Shown here piece after piece: positions 49,040 through 57,412 of a stretch of 64,000 bases of DNA. Below the pieces are notes generated by a model. That model was not told where the DNA came from. It searched no databases and saw only the letters and a program-made list of their open reading frames with translations. The translations under genes and the position numbers were made by a program. Position 1 is the stretch's first letter; the number at the start of each line of letters is the position of its first letter. The DNA comes from Vibrio tetraodonis (GTDB taxonomy: Bacteria > Pseudomonadota > Gammaproteobacteria > Enterobacterales > Vibrionaceae): contig NZ_QLYY01000022.1 of the NCBI RefSeq assembly GCF_003350295.1, positions 49,687-113,686 on the forward strand. Reading direction: 5' to 3'.

Positions 49040-49588
49040 ATGAAAATAAAAACCCTGGTTGCCCTAGCGGTGGCATGCAGTTTTACAGCTTCAGCACACA
49101 ACATCAAAGTCGATCAGGCATTGCCTCTGGTTGAAGTTCAAAATTACGGCGAGATCCTAGTTAAAGGAGATGACATTAGTTATCAAGAGTGGTCATCTCA
49201 AGATATGCTCGGCAAAGTAAGAGTCATTCAGGCCATTGCAGGCCGCAGCAGTTCAAAAGCTCTCAACCAACCACTCATGGCAGCTATTACAGATTCTAAG
49301 TTTGCTCAGGACAGCTATCAAACCACGTCGATCATCAATCAAGATGATGCTATCTGGGGAACAGGCTCTTTTGTAAAGTCTTCAGCGGAAGATAGCAAAA
49401 AAGATTTCCCTTGGTCTTCTATGGTACTCGATGAAGATGGCAAAGTGGCTGGAGCTTGGGATCTACAGGAAGAATCATCGGCAATTATTGTACAAGATAA
49501 ACAAGGGAAAGTTCTTTTCGTCAAGGAAGGCGCGCTAAACCAAAGCGAAATTGAGCAAGTTCTATCTTTAATCAAAGACAACATTTAA
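49040..49588 (+). CDS. ytfJ: YtfJ-family periplasmic protein
   Basis: A 182-aa exported protein (signal MKIKTLVALAVACSFTASA) with a thioredoxin-like YtfJ/YtfJ_HI0045 pattern: GKVRVIQAIAGRSSSKA and SSMVLDEDGKVAGAWDLQEES. Catalytic Cys are absent from the mature part, as in the family. Function is not established. Confidence 0.85.
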   Translation: MKIKTLVALAVACSFTASAHNIKVDQALPLVEVQNYGEILVKGDDISYQEWSSQDMLGKVRVIQAIAGRSSSKALNQPLMAAITDSKFAQDSYQTTSIINQDDAIWGTGSFVKSSAEDSKKDFPWSSMVLDEDGKVAGAWDLQEESSAIIVQDKQGKVLFVKEGALNQSEIEQVLSLIKDNI

Positions 49589-49618
49589 TACAAATTTGAA
49601 CATAGCGCTTGCAGCCTA

Positions 49619-49637
49619 GTTGTTATAACATAACAAC
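49619..49637 (+). promoter_or_regulatory. Zur-type zinc operator
   Basis: GTTGTTATAACATAACAAC is a perfect palindrome with a three-base centre and contains GTTAT-N3-ATAAC, the Zur core. It lies 28 bp before the first gene of the zinc-uptake operon. Confidence 0.82.
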
Positions 49638-49665
49638 TTTAACATTAAACACGACTTTAAGCGCT

Positions 49666-49965
49666 ATGACTCAACCTCATCGAACACCAACGCGACATTC
49701 AAGCACACTGACTGTGATTGCAATCGTGCTCGTGCTCTGGATGAGTTGGGCTTTTATTTTCCATCAGTATCAATTCAGTACAAACCACCATGATGAGCAC
49801 CACTGCCAACTTTTTTCCTGTTTACAGCATGGCTTTAACCATCCTCTGATCACAGTATCGAATAATCCCTCAACCCATATTTTTGGCTTGGGCCAATATT
49901 ATGCTTTATATGAGCAAACTGTTTTTAGTTACCTCGCTCGTTCTCCACCAGTGAACCTAATCTAA
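49666..49965 (+). CDS. Small His-rich membrane-anchored protein of the zinc locus
   Basis: I start at ATG 49666 (MTQPHRTPTRHSS...). The longer frame begins at TTG inside the upstream region and would include the Zur site. The 99-aa protein has one membrane helix (TLTVIAIVLVLWMSWAFIF) and a metal-binding-looking NHHDEHHCQLFSCLQHG. It resembles a DUF2607-type Vibrio protein and may present zinc to the next gene product. Confidence 0.65.
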   Translation: MTQPHRTPTRHSSTLTVIAIVLVLWMSWAFIFHQYQFSTNHHDEHHCQLFSCLQHGFNHPLITVSNNPSTHIFGLGQYYALYEQTVFSYLARSPPVNLI

Positions 49966-50040
49966 GCAAAGAAATGTCATACAATCGGTTGTCTCAAAAC
50001 ACAGCCCCCATTTTTAATTTACCATTGATTAGGATTTACA

Positions 50041-50790
50041 ATGCATTCCATTACAAAAGTCGCAACAATTATTAGCCTAGTTTTAAGTACTTCAGCCTTA
50101 GCCGATGAAGAGTTTCGCCAGCATGAAGCCCACGAGCATGGTCACGTAGAACTCAATATTGCCCAAGATGGTGATGAGTTACTCATGGAAATTCATGCAC
50201 CTGGAGCTGATGTATTAGGCTTTGAGCATGCGCCTAAAAATGAGCAGCAACAAAAAGCATTAGAGCAAACCATCGCAAAACTAGAAAATGCTGATTCTCT
50301 ATTTGCTCTGACTGCCAGTGCTGGATGCAAAATCATGCATCAATCTGTCACCAATACTTTGAGTTCGGATGAACATGATGAACATGGTCATGATGGTCAT
50401 GATGGTCATGATGGTCATGATGGTCATGATGGTCACGATGGTCACGATGGTCACGATGGTCACGATGGTCACGAAGGTCACGATGGTCACGATGGTCACG
50501 ATGGTCACGATGGTCACGATGGTCACGATGGTCACGATGGTCACGAAGGTCATCATGATCATGAAGAAGAACATAAGCACGAAGAACATCATCATGATCA
50601 TGAGGGTGGGCATGGAGAATTTGCGGTTGAATACCACTACCAGTGTGACAATCTTGATGCTCTCTCATCTATCAATACCCAATGGTTTACTCACTTTCCA
50701 TCGACAAAGTCAATCAGTGTTAATCTACTAACGGATAAGGCCCAGACGGCCCTAGAACTATCTCCTAGCACGACTAAGATTTCACTTTAA
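50041..50790 (+). CDS. zrgA: Periplasmic zinc-binding protein, ZrgA-like (DUF2796)
   Basis: A 249-aa protein with signal peptide (MHSITKVATIISLVLSTSALA), a DUF2796 start (HEAHEHGHVELNIAQDGDELLMEIHAPG) and a long His-Asp-Gly array (about residues 117-170) followed by more His/Glu. V. cholerae ZrgA is described as a novel zinc-binding component of the ZrgABCDE uptake system; locus order here agrees. It acts with the ABC transporter encoded downstream. Confidence 0.8.
   Translation: MHSITKVATIISLVLSTSALADEEFRQHEAHEHGHVELNIAQDGDELLMEIHAPGADVLGFEHAPKNEQQQKALEQTIAKLENADSLFALTASAGCKIMHQSVTNTLSSDEHDEHGHDGHDGHDGHDGHDGHDGHDGHDGHDGHEGHDGHDGHDGHDGHDGHDGHDGHEGHHDHEEEHKHEEHHHDHEGGHGEFAVEYHYQCDNLDALSSINTQWFTHFPSTKSISVNLLTDKAQTALELSPSTTKISL
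50389..50550 (+). repeat. 9-bp tandem repeat encoding His-Asp-Gly array
   Basis: Eighteen 9-bp units (CAT/CAC GAT GGT, two of them GAA for GAT) run without a break. Early units use CAT and later units CAC, so the array probably grew by local duplication. All are in frame. Confidence 0.95.
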
Positions 50791-50799
50791 AACTCATTA

Positions 50800-50822
50800 G
50801 CCTGAAGGTATACCCTTCAGGC
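50800..50822 (+). terminator. Hairpin between zrgA and the ATPase gene
   Basis: Stem GCCTGAAGG/CCTTCAGGC with short T-poor tail. Could attenuate transcription into the ABC genes or stabilise the zrgA message. Confidence 0.5.
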
Positions 50823-50844
50823 TTATCTGTTCAGGTTATGTCCG

Positions 50845-51552
50845 ATGAGAAAAAATACTAATCACGGCGTAGTAGAGCTGGAGCAAGTGTCCTTTACTTG
50901 GCCGGGCAACCAAACGCCAACACTGAATATAGATAGTTTATCTGTCCAAGAAGGAGAGCATCTATTTATCAAAGGTCCAAGTGGCTGTGGAAAATCAACC
51001 TTACTGGGGCTTTTGACTGGTATTCAGACTATCGATACTGGAAAACTAAGTGTACTGGGAGAAGACTTGGTACAAATGTCTGGTAGCCAACGAGATACAT
51101 TCCGTGCCAATAATATTGGCTATATCTTTCAACAATTTAACCTGTTGCCTTACCTTAGCGTGATTGAAAATGTCACTCTTCCCTGTCAGTTTTCCAAGTT
51201 GCGAAAATCCAAACTGGACAAACCTATGACCAACGAGGCAAAAGACCTACTCAACAGCCTTCACTTGCCGAGTGATTTAATGCATAAGCCCGTGGTTGAA
51301 TTAAGTATTGGTCAACAGCAACGGGTGGCCGCGGCGCGAGCACTAATTGGCAAACCTGCTTTAATCATTGCCGACGAGCCGACTTCCTCGCTGGACTATG
51401 ACAATCGCTCTGCTTTTATCGAGCTTTTGATGGATCAGATCAAACAAGCACAAGCAAGCCTTTTGTTTGTCAGTCACGATCCAACCTTAGAAAGTATGTT
51501 TGATCGAACTCTACACCTTAATGAAATTAATCGAGCAGGAGTGACATCATGA
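50845..51552 (+). CDS. ABC transporter ATPase of the Zrg-like zinc system
   Basis: A 235-aa LolD/MacB-type ATPase with Walker A GPSGCGKST, a LSIGQQQRVAAARAL signature and Walker B LIIADEPTSSLD. The 'LSIGQ' replaces the common LSGGQ. It overlaps the permease gene by four bases. Confidence 0.88.
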   Translation: MRKNTNHGVVELEQVSFTWPGNQTPTLNIDSLSVQEGEHLFIKGPSGCGKSTLLGLLTGIQTIDTGKLSVLGEDLVQMSGSQRDTFRANNIGYIFQQFNLLPYLSVIENVTLPCQFSKLRKSKLDKPMTNEAKDLLNSLHLPSDLMHKPVVELSIGQQQRVAAARALIGKPALIIADEPTSSLDYDNRSAFIELLMDQIKQAQASLLFVSHDPTLESMFDRTLHLNEINRAGVTS

Positions 51553-52808
51553 GCCCAACACTTATGCTTGCTTGGAAGAGCGTCCGCAACCGCCGAGTCA
51601 CCGCTATGTTAACGATCATGACGGTTGCGATATCGGTAGTATTACTACTTGGTGTCGAGCGCGTTCGTACTCAAGCCAAAAGCAGTTTTGCGAATACTAT
51701 TTCCGGTACCGACCTCATCGTTGGTGGTCGTTCAGGCCAAGTTAATTTACTCCTATATTCTGTATTTCGAATTGGTAACGCCACAAATAATATCGACTGG
51801 AAAAGTTATCAAGAGTTCAGTCAGCACAGAGCAGTAAAATGGGCAATTCCGATTTCTTTGGGGGACTCTCACAAAGGGTTTCGGGTTATGGGAACCAACC
51901 ATAGTTATTTTGAACATTACCGCTATGGGAAAAAATCCCCATTAAAATTGTCAGAAGGTAGAAAGTTCTCAGGTCTGTTCGAGACCGTTATCGGCTCAGA
52001 CGTAGCACGTGAGCTGGGATACCAAATCGGGACTGAAATTATTATTGCTCATGGGATCAGTGATGTTGGATTCAGTCGGCATGACAACCTGCCATTTAAA
52101 GTAGTTGGCATACTTGCACCAACAGGAACCCCTGTTGATAAAACCGTACACGTATCACTTGAGGCAATTGAAGCTATTCATGTAGGTTGGGAATCAGGAG
52201 CCCACCTTGGTAACACACCAAGTGCCCAGCAATTGGAAAAGCAGAATTTTCAGCCAAAGCAAATCACTGCAATGCTCATCGGCTTAAAGTCCAAAATTCA
52301 AGCTTTTTCATTACAGCGACAAATCAACACCTATCCAAAAGAGCCTTTAAGTGCCATTCTTCCTGGCGTGGCATTACATGAACTTTGGGGGATGATGTCA
52401 GTTGCAGAGCAAGCACTCATGGTCATTTCTGTGTTTGTTGTTATTGCGGGACTTCTCGGGATGCTGTCAAGTTTACTGACTAGCCTGCAAGAACGTCGCC
52501 GCGAAATGGCTATTTTGCGGGCGATGGGCGCAAGGCCAAGACATATACTGTCCCTACTTGTTCTCGAAGCTAGTACGCTTACCTTGCTTGGTTTGGTCGC
52601 TGGAGTCACCATACTGTATGGTGTATTGGCAAGTATTACTCCTTTCATCCAACAAAATTATGGAATTAATATTGAAATGGTCGCCTTATCTCATTACGAG
52701 TGGAAGCTTCTTGCAGCTGTGCAACTAGCAGGTACAGTAATAGGCTTCATACCGGCCTTTCGCGCCTATAAACAATCACTAAGTGATGGGATGACAATTC
52801 GAGTTTAA
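51549..52808 (+). CDS. ABC transporter permease (FtsX/MacB type) of the Zrg-like system
   Basis: A 419-aa membrane protein. It has one N-terminal helix (TAMLTIMTVAISVVLLLG), a large periplasmic domain and three C-terminal helices with the FtsX-type 'QERRREMAILRAMGARP' segment. It has no extracellular solute-binding protein of a normal ABC importer; ZrgA may serve that role. Confidence 0.88.
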   Translation: MSPTLMLAWKSVRNRRVTAMLTIMTVAISVVLLLGVERVRTQAKSSFANTISGTDLIVGGRSGQVNLLLYSVFRIGNATNNIDWKSYQEFSQHRAVKWAIPISLGDSHKGFRVMGTNHSYFEHYRYGKKSPLKLSEGRKFSGLFETVIGSDVARELGYQIGTEIIIAHGISDVGFSRHDNLPFKVVGILAPTGTPVDKTVHVSLEAIEAIHVGWESGAHLGNTPSAQQLEKQNFQPKQITAMLIGLKSKIQAFSLQRQINTYPKEPLSAILPGVALHELWGMMSVAEQALMVISVFVVIAGLLGMLSSLLTSLQERRREMAILRAMGARPRHILSLLVLEASTLTLLGLVAGVTILYGVLASITPFIQQNYGINIEMVALSHYEWKLLAAVQLAGTVIGFIPAFRAYKQSLSDGMTIRV

Positions 52809-52810
52809 CT

Positions 52811-53689
52811 ATGAAAAAACAATTACTTATTCTTTTTGTTGTAGCAACTTCATTGGTAGTAAGCTTGGCGAGTTTCAAGGAAGACAATACTAACAATATT
52901 GCGCAAGAAACCACACAAAAGTTTCCTAACGTTTCTGCTGAACAAAAACAAAAGGCCGAAAGCAAGATTGCAGACAATAAGAATATTGAGCAAGATGCCA
53001 CACAAGCGCCGCCCAAAGTTTCTGCTGAACAAAAGCAAAAGGTCGAAAGCAAGATTGCAGACAATAAGAATATTGAGAAAGACGCCACACAAACGCCGCC
53101 CAAAGTTTCTACTGAACAAAAACAAAAGGTCGAAAGCAAGATTGCAGACAATAAGAATATTGAGCAAGACGCCACACAAACGCCGCCCAAAGTTTCTGCT
53201 GAACAAAAACAAAAGGCCGAAAACAAAAACGATCAGAACAAGGCTGTGGACAATAAGAAAGGCGGTGTTCTTCAACTAGATTGGATAGACTTGATCCCCA
53301 AAAGCGAACGCAACCAGTTCAACGCTCAAGGCATGCCTGTTCAAAATCACTCTGGCAGCGCCGCCAAGCAATCTCTAGCGGGTAAAGTACGTCAGGATCT
53401 TAACGGTAGCTCAGTCAAAATCCCTGGGTTTGTTATTCCATTAGAGGGCGATGCTAACAAAGTGACCGAGTTTCTACTCGTTCCTTATTTTGGGGCATGT
53501 ATACATGTGCCACCACCGCCACCAAATCAAATCGTATATGTTAAATTACCCAAAGGGGCGCCGGTACAACAGCTATGGGATGTCATTTATGTGGTGGGAA
53601 AACTGAAGACGGTCACCATGAGTCATGAATTAGCGGAGACTGGTTATATGTTAGAAGGCACCAGTATCGAAGAATACGATGACTACTAA
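52811..53689 (+). CDS. DUF3299 periplasmic protein with long repeated linker
   Basis: A 292-aa protein. A signal peptide (MKKQLLILFVVATSLVVSLA) is followed by about 3.4 copies of a 29-aa Lys/Gln-rich unit (residues 41-139), then the DUF3299 domain (about 155-292; LDWIDLIPKSERNQF, IPGFVIPLEGD, PYFGACIHVPPPPPNQIV with a metal-like CIHVPPPP). It starts two bases after the permease stop and so is the last gene of the zinc operon. Confidence 0.85.
   Translation: MKKQLLILFVVATSLVVSLASFKEDNTNNIAQETTQKFPNVSAEQKQKAESKIADNKNIEQDATQAPPKVSAEQKQKVESKIADNKNIEKDATQTPPKVSTEQKQKVESKIADNKNIEQDATQTPPKVSAEQKQKAENKNDQNKAVDNKKGGVLQLDWIDLIPKSERNQFNAQGMPVQNHSGSAAKQSLAGKVRQDLNGSSVKIPGFVIPLEGDANKVTEFLLVPYFGACIHVPPPPPNQIVYVKLPKGAPVQQLWDVIYVVGKLKTVTMSHELAETGYMLEGTSIEEYDDY
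52931..53228 (+). repeat. 87-bp tandem repeat in the DUF3299 gene
   Basis: Three full and one partial 87-bp units, each encoding VS(A/T)EQKQK(A/V)ESKIADNKNIE... ending PPK. Units differ by only a few bases, so the array is recent or homogenised. Confidence 0.93.
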
Positions 53690-54003
53690 AAAGTACATGT
53701 CATAACATGAATACAACCTGTCAATTATCCGCTTTGCTCACACGTATTTAGACAAATAGACTAATACAGCCAGATATACGAGAAACAATAGGGTAATTGA
53801 TAGGTGCTTTCTTAGTTTATTATCATTTAAAAACTTCATATAGCCCCCCAAGCATCCATAACAATTTTAACAAGTTATTATCATTTGGCATAGAATCAAT
53901 TTTCAAAGGTTGCTCACAGAGTTGCTCTGGCAGATAAGCCTGTTAAGAGGTAGATTTAAGGGATGTTCGTTTCTATTGCGGTCCATAGGCCCTAGGTATT
54001 CAC
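53690..54003. other. Intergenic region
   Basis: 314 bp without supported genes, between the zinc operon and the TIGR03899 gene. The start codon of the next gene follows CCTAGGTATTCAC, with no strong ribosome-binding site. No clear terminator or operator seen. Confidence 0.45.
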
Positions 54004-54900
54004 ATGTCCGAGAAGCAAAAACCCGTGGTTATCGATCATGAGTCAAACTCTGAATCTCGACATGAGAAAAAACCTAATTACATCAAGGATAGCGCTAGCC
54101 GAATTATGAGCATCGCCCATTCTCATGGGCTTGATGCACTGTTGCAAAAGGAGACACCTGAAAAGACGGCGCTGGAACGAGCCCTAGTCCGAGAGCGACG
54201 ACAAAAAGAACTACAGCAAAAAAATCTTGAGCAAATCCTGAAACTTGCCCATCTATCATGTAAAAATGAAACGGCAGGCGATCCTGACCATGATTGGTTA
54301 CAACGCTTTTTCAATATGGCACAAGAAGTTTACAACCCTTCCATGCAGCGCCTTTGGGCTCAAGTTCTCAAGCGTGAGGTAACTAACCCAGGTTCTACCT
54401 CGATGAAAGCACTGAAAACGCTCAAAGATATGTCGCCTAAAGAAGCACAGGTATTACAAAGAGCGGCTGCTCTAGCCTGCAGTTTTGGGGGAGATACTAG
54501 CCGTAAACTCTTAATCGGCTTTCGTGCACAAGGGGGGATTTTTAGCTTTGGTAAACGTAACATTACCGGCAATATCAATGTTGGTAGCTTCCAACTTCCC
54601 TATTCAAGTCTGCTAGTTTTGTTTGAACTTGGTTTAATGCATGGAACCGAACTTGAGTCTGGAGAGATAGAATTAGACTCTCCATTGCCACTTAATTACC
54701 AAGGTAAGCAACTGTCACTGCAAGCTCATGCTAAAGGTGTTCGCCTGCTGTACTATCGTTTTAGTCCTACGGGTAATGAATTATGTAAACTGCTGGGTAA
54801 CAAACCAAACATGCAATATTATGATCAATTGGTTTCCCTGCTGAGCCAAAAATTCATCGCTCATACAGACTCCCAAGGTAGTATTGACCATACTGTCTGA
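54004..54900 (+). CDS. Conserved Vibrionaceae/Shewanella protein (TIGR03899-like)
   Basis: A 298-aa cytoplasmic protein of unknown function. It has a helical middle (RERRQKELQQKNLEQILKLA), a DPDHDWLQRFFNMAQEVYNPSMQRLWAQVL segment shared with the DUF2806 group, and no membrane helix. Its presence next to pgi is conserved in Vibrio by my recollection. Confidence 0.7.
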   Translation: MSEKQKPVVIDHESNSESRHEKKPNYIKDSASRIMSIAHSHGLDALLQKETPEKTALERALVRERRQKELQQKNLEQILKLAHLSCKNETAGDPDHDWLQRFFNMAQEVYNPSMQRLWAQVLKREVTNPGSTSMKALKTLKDMSPKEAQVLQRAAALACSFGGDTSRKLLIGFRAQGGIFSFGKRNITGNINVGSFQLPYSSLLVLFELGLMHGTELESGEIELDSPLPLNYQGKQLSLQAHAKGVRLLYYRFSPTGNELCKLLGNKPNMQYYDQLVSLLSQKFIAHTDSQGSIDHTV

Positions 54901-54917
54901 TCAGATTGATATGCCGG

Positions 54918-54949
54918 TATAAAAACGCCAGATAGTTAGCTGGCGTTAT
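54918..54949 (-). terminator. Terminator after pgi
   Basis: Stem AACGCCAG/CTGGCGTT followed leftwards by TTTTTAT, in the convergent gap with the preceding gene. Confidence 0.85.
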
Positions 54950-54965
54950 TAATCAAGGTTAGACC

Positions 54966-56618
54966 TTATGCTTTAAAAGCTTTAAAAGCATTGATCAGTC
55001 CGTTGGTTGAACTATCGTGTGTCACCACTTCTGACTCATCAGCAAGTTCAGGTAGAATTTGGTTGGCAAGTTGCTTACCTAACTCCACCCCCCACTGGTC
55101 AAAGCTAAAGATATTCCAGATAACACCTTGAACAAAAATCTTGTGCTCATACATTGCAATAAGATTGCCCAATGTACGAGGCGTGATTTGCTTGACTAAT
55201 ACAGAGTTTGTAGGGCGATTACCTTCAAAGACTTTAAAAGGAATCAGATCTGCAACTTGTTCTTCACTCTTACCCGCTTTTGCAAATTCTTCTCGTACAG
55301 CAGCTTCACTCTTACCAAAAGCTAGTGCTTCAGTTTGAGCAAAGAAGTTAGACATCAATTTCTGATGATGATCGCCAGAGGGATTATGGCTAAGTGCAGG
55401 CGCAATAAAATCACAAGGGATTAATTTTGTTCCCTGATGAATCAACTGATAAAAAGCATGCTGACCATTAGTGCCTGGTTCACCCCAAATAATAGGTCCT
55501 GTTTGATAGATGACAGCTTTACCATCCCGATCAACATACTTACCATTTGATTCCATATTACCTTGCTGAAAATAGGCAGCGAAACGATGCATGTATTGAT
55601 CATAAGGTAAAATTGCTTCTGACTCAGCGCCATGGAAGTTGTTGTACCACAAGCCGATCAGAGCCAGAATGACAGGTAAGTTATCCTCTAGTTCTACCGA
55701 GGCAAAATGGTTATCCATTTCATGCGCGCCTTCAAGCAGCTCAACGAAATTGTCAAAACCAATAGCAAGGGCAATCGAGAGACCAATCGCTGACCAAAGC
55801 GAGTAACGACCACCTACCCAGTCCCAAAACTCAAACATATTGTTGGTATCGATCCCAAACTCAGACACAGCTTCTGCATTGGTAGAAAGCGCGGCAAAAT
55901 GCTTGGCAACATGAAGGTTGTCACCAGCCGATTTGAGGAACCAATCACGAGCAGTATGAGCATTCGTCATAGTCTCTTGAGTTGTAAAGGTTTTGGAAGC
56001 AACCAAAAACAACGTGGTTTCTGGATTTAATGGCTTTAACGTCTCAACGATATGAGTACCGTCCACATTCGATACAAAGTGCAGATTAAGGTGGTTTTTA
56101 TACGGTGCCAAGGCCTCTGTGACCATATAAGGGCCAAGATCAGAACCACCAATGCCAATATTGACAATATCTGTGATTGCTTTGCCTGTGTACCCTTTCC
56201 ATTCACCGCCGATGACGCGATCAGTAAAAGACTTCATTTTATCCAGCACTGCATTGACCGCAGGCATGACATCTTCACCGTCAACCAACACAGGATTGCT
56301 ACTTCTATTGCGCAGCGCGGTGTGTAATACGGCGCGACCTTCAGTCTTGTTGATAGCCTCACCACCAAACATAGCGTTAATCGCCGACTTAAGCTCAGTT
56401 TGGTCTGCCAATGCAAATAAATGCTTGAGTGTCTCATCGTTGATTAGGTTCTTTGAGTAGTCGACGAGAATATCAGAGCCAAATCGAGCAGAGAACTTCT
56501 CAAAGCGTGTCTCATCTTGAGCAAATAGCTCCTTTAGATCCATATCTTGTGCTGACTCAAAGTGCTGTGTAAGCGCTTTCCAGGCTGGTGTTTGTGTTGG
56601 ATTAATATTTTTCAACAT
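54966..56618 (-). CDS. pgi: Glucose-6-phosphate isomerase
   Basis: A 550-aa glycolytic enzyme interconverting glucose-6-phosphate and fructose-6-phosphate. It has IGIGGSDLGPYMVTEAL, the GGRYSLWSAIGLSIAL signature and the C-terminal HDSSTNGLINAFK. Length is normal. Confidence 0.97.
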   Translation of the reverse strand: MLKNINPTQTPAWKALTQHFESAQDMDLKELFAQDETRFEKFSARFGSDILVDYSKNLINDETLKHLFALADQTELKSAINAMFGGEAINKTEGRAVLHTALRNRSSNPVLVDGEDVMPAVNAVLDKMKSFTDRVIGGEWKGYTGKAITDIVNIGIGGSDLGPYMVTEALAPYKNHLNLHFVSNVDGTHIVETLKPLNPETTLFLVASKTFTTQETMTNAHTARDWFLKSAGDNLHVAKHFAALSTNAEAVSEFGIDTNNMFEFWDWVGGRYSLWSAIGLSIALAIGFDNFVELLEGAHEMDNHFASVELEDNLPVILALIGLWYNNFHGAESEAILPYDQYMHRFAAYFQQGNMESNGKYVDRDGKAVIYQTGPIIWGEPGTNGQHAFYQLIHQGTKLIPCDFIAPALSHNPSGDHHQKLMSNFFAQTEALAFGKSEAAVREEFAKAGKSEEQVADLIPFKVFEGNRPTNSVLVKQITPRTLGNLIAMYEHKIFVQGVIWNIFSFDQWGVELGKQLANQILPELADESEVVTHDSSTNGLINAFKAFKA

Positions 56619-56914
56619 TGTGACGTTCCCAGTGTTAGAGTAGATACAATTCTACTTGGTTTGGTCATGATAGTGAGGAAAACTGCGATCAGTAGCAGTC
56701 CCAATTAAGCAAAAGTAGTTCTGTTCTCAAAGCTAAACAAGTGAACAAAAACTTGTAATAAATTTTCAGGTCGACATTATGACTCAGTCACACAATAAGA
56801 TTATTGAGTCAAATCACATTAGACACTAATTAAGCTTGTCGACTTAAAACAACATTGACGCATAACGATACCGATAATGATGTCATTTGCCAAATAGATT
56901 TTAGAGGGGGCTGT

Positions 56915-57340
56915 ATGTGGAGCCAACAAACCATTCGACTCACAGCGAGAGTACGTGGATTTCATCTTATAACCGATGAAATAGAACAACAATTACCGGA
57001 ATTAGCATCAATTTCTGTGGGAATATTACAGTTATTTATCCAACATACTTCCGCAAGTTTGACCATAAATGAAAATGCAGATCCGACGGTGCGCCACGAT
57101 ATGGAGCAGCATTTTAACCACTTTGTTCCTGAAAGAGCCAAGTATTATCAACACACCTATGAGGGGGATGATGATATGCCAGCACATATCAAAGCGTCTA
57201 TCTTGGGAAATTGCGTCAATATTCCTATTAAAGATGGTCAATTGGCACTTGGAACTTGGCAAGGTATCTATTTAGGTGAGCACAGAGATCTGGCTGGAAA
57301 TCGTAACATTATCGCCACTTTGCAAGGTGAAAAAGCCTGA
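56915..57340 (+). CDS. yjbQ: YjbQ-family protein
   Basis: A 141-aa UPF0047 protein with QHTSASLTINENADPTVRHD, HIKASILG and GTWQGIYLGEHRD motifs. YjbQ has weak thiamine-phosphate synthase activity in E. coli; its role is unclear. I start at ATG 56915 (GAGGGGGC upstream), not at the TTG at 56855. Confidence 0.9.
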   Translation: MWSQQTIRLTARVRGFHLITDEIEQQLPELASISVGILQLFIQHTSASLTINENADPTVRHDMEQHFNHFVPERAKYYQHTYEGDDDMPAHIKASILGNCVNIPIKDGQLALGTWQGIYLGEHRDLAGNRNIIATLQGEKA

Positions 57341-57344
57341 AAAG

Positions 57345-57373
57345 ACAATAGCTCCAACTAAAGGAGCTATTGC
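57345..57373. terminator. Hairpin between yjbQ and alr
   Basis: Ten-base-pair stem CAATAGCTCC/GGAGCTATTG in a convergent gap. Weak T-runs. Confidence 0.6.
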
Positions 57374-57412
57374 TGACTGTCATCTGGATATAAAACGGTG
57401 ATAAGGAAACGG

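Noticed and set aside
49609..49665. TTG start giving a 118-aa protein ahead of zrgA
   Set aside because: It would begin upstream of and include the Zur palindrome; ATG 49666 lies just after the operator.
50299..50731. Several long repetitive frames on both strands across the His-Asp-Gly array
   Set aside because: They are mirror frames forced open by the 9-bp repeat; none has a start signal, and the ZrgA-like frame has a signal peptide and family match.
52747..53279. Two long antisense frames and a +strand alternative frame over the 87-bp repeat
   Set aside because: Open only because of the repeat; the DUF3299 frame has a signal peptide, conserved domain and operon spacing.
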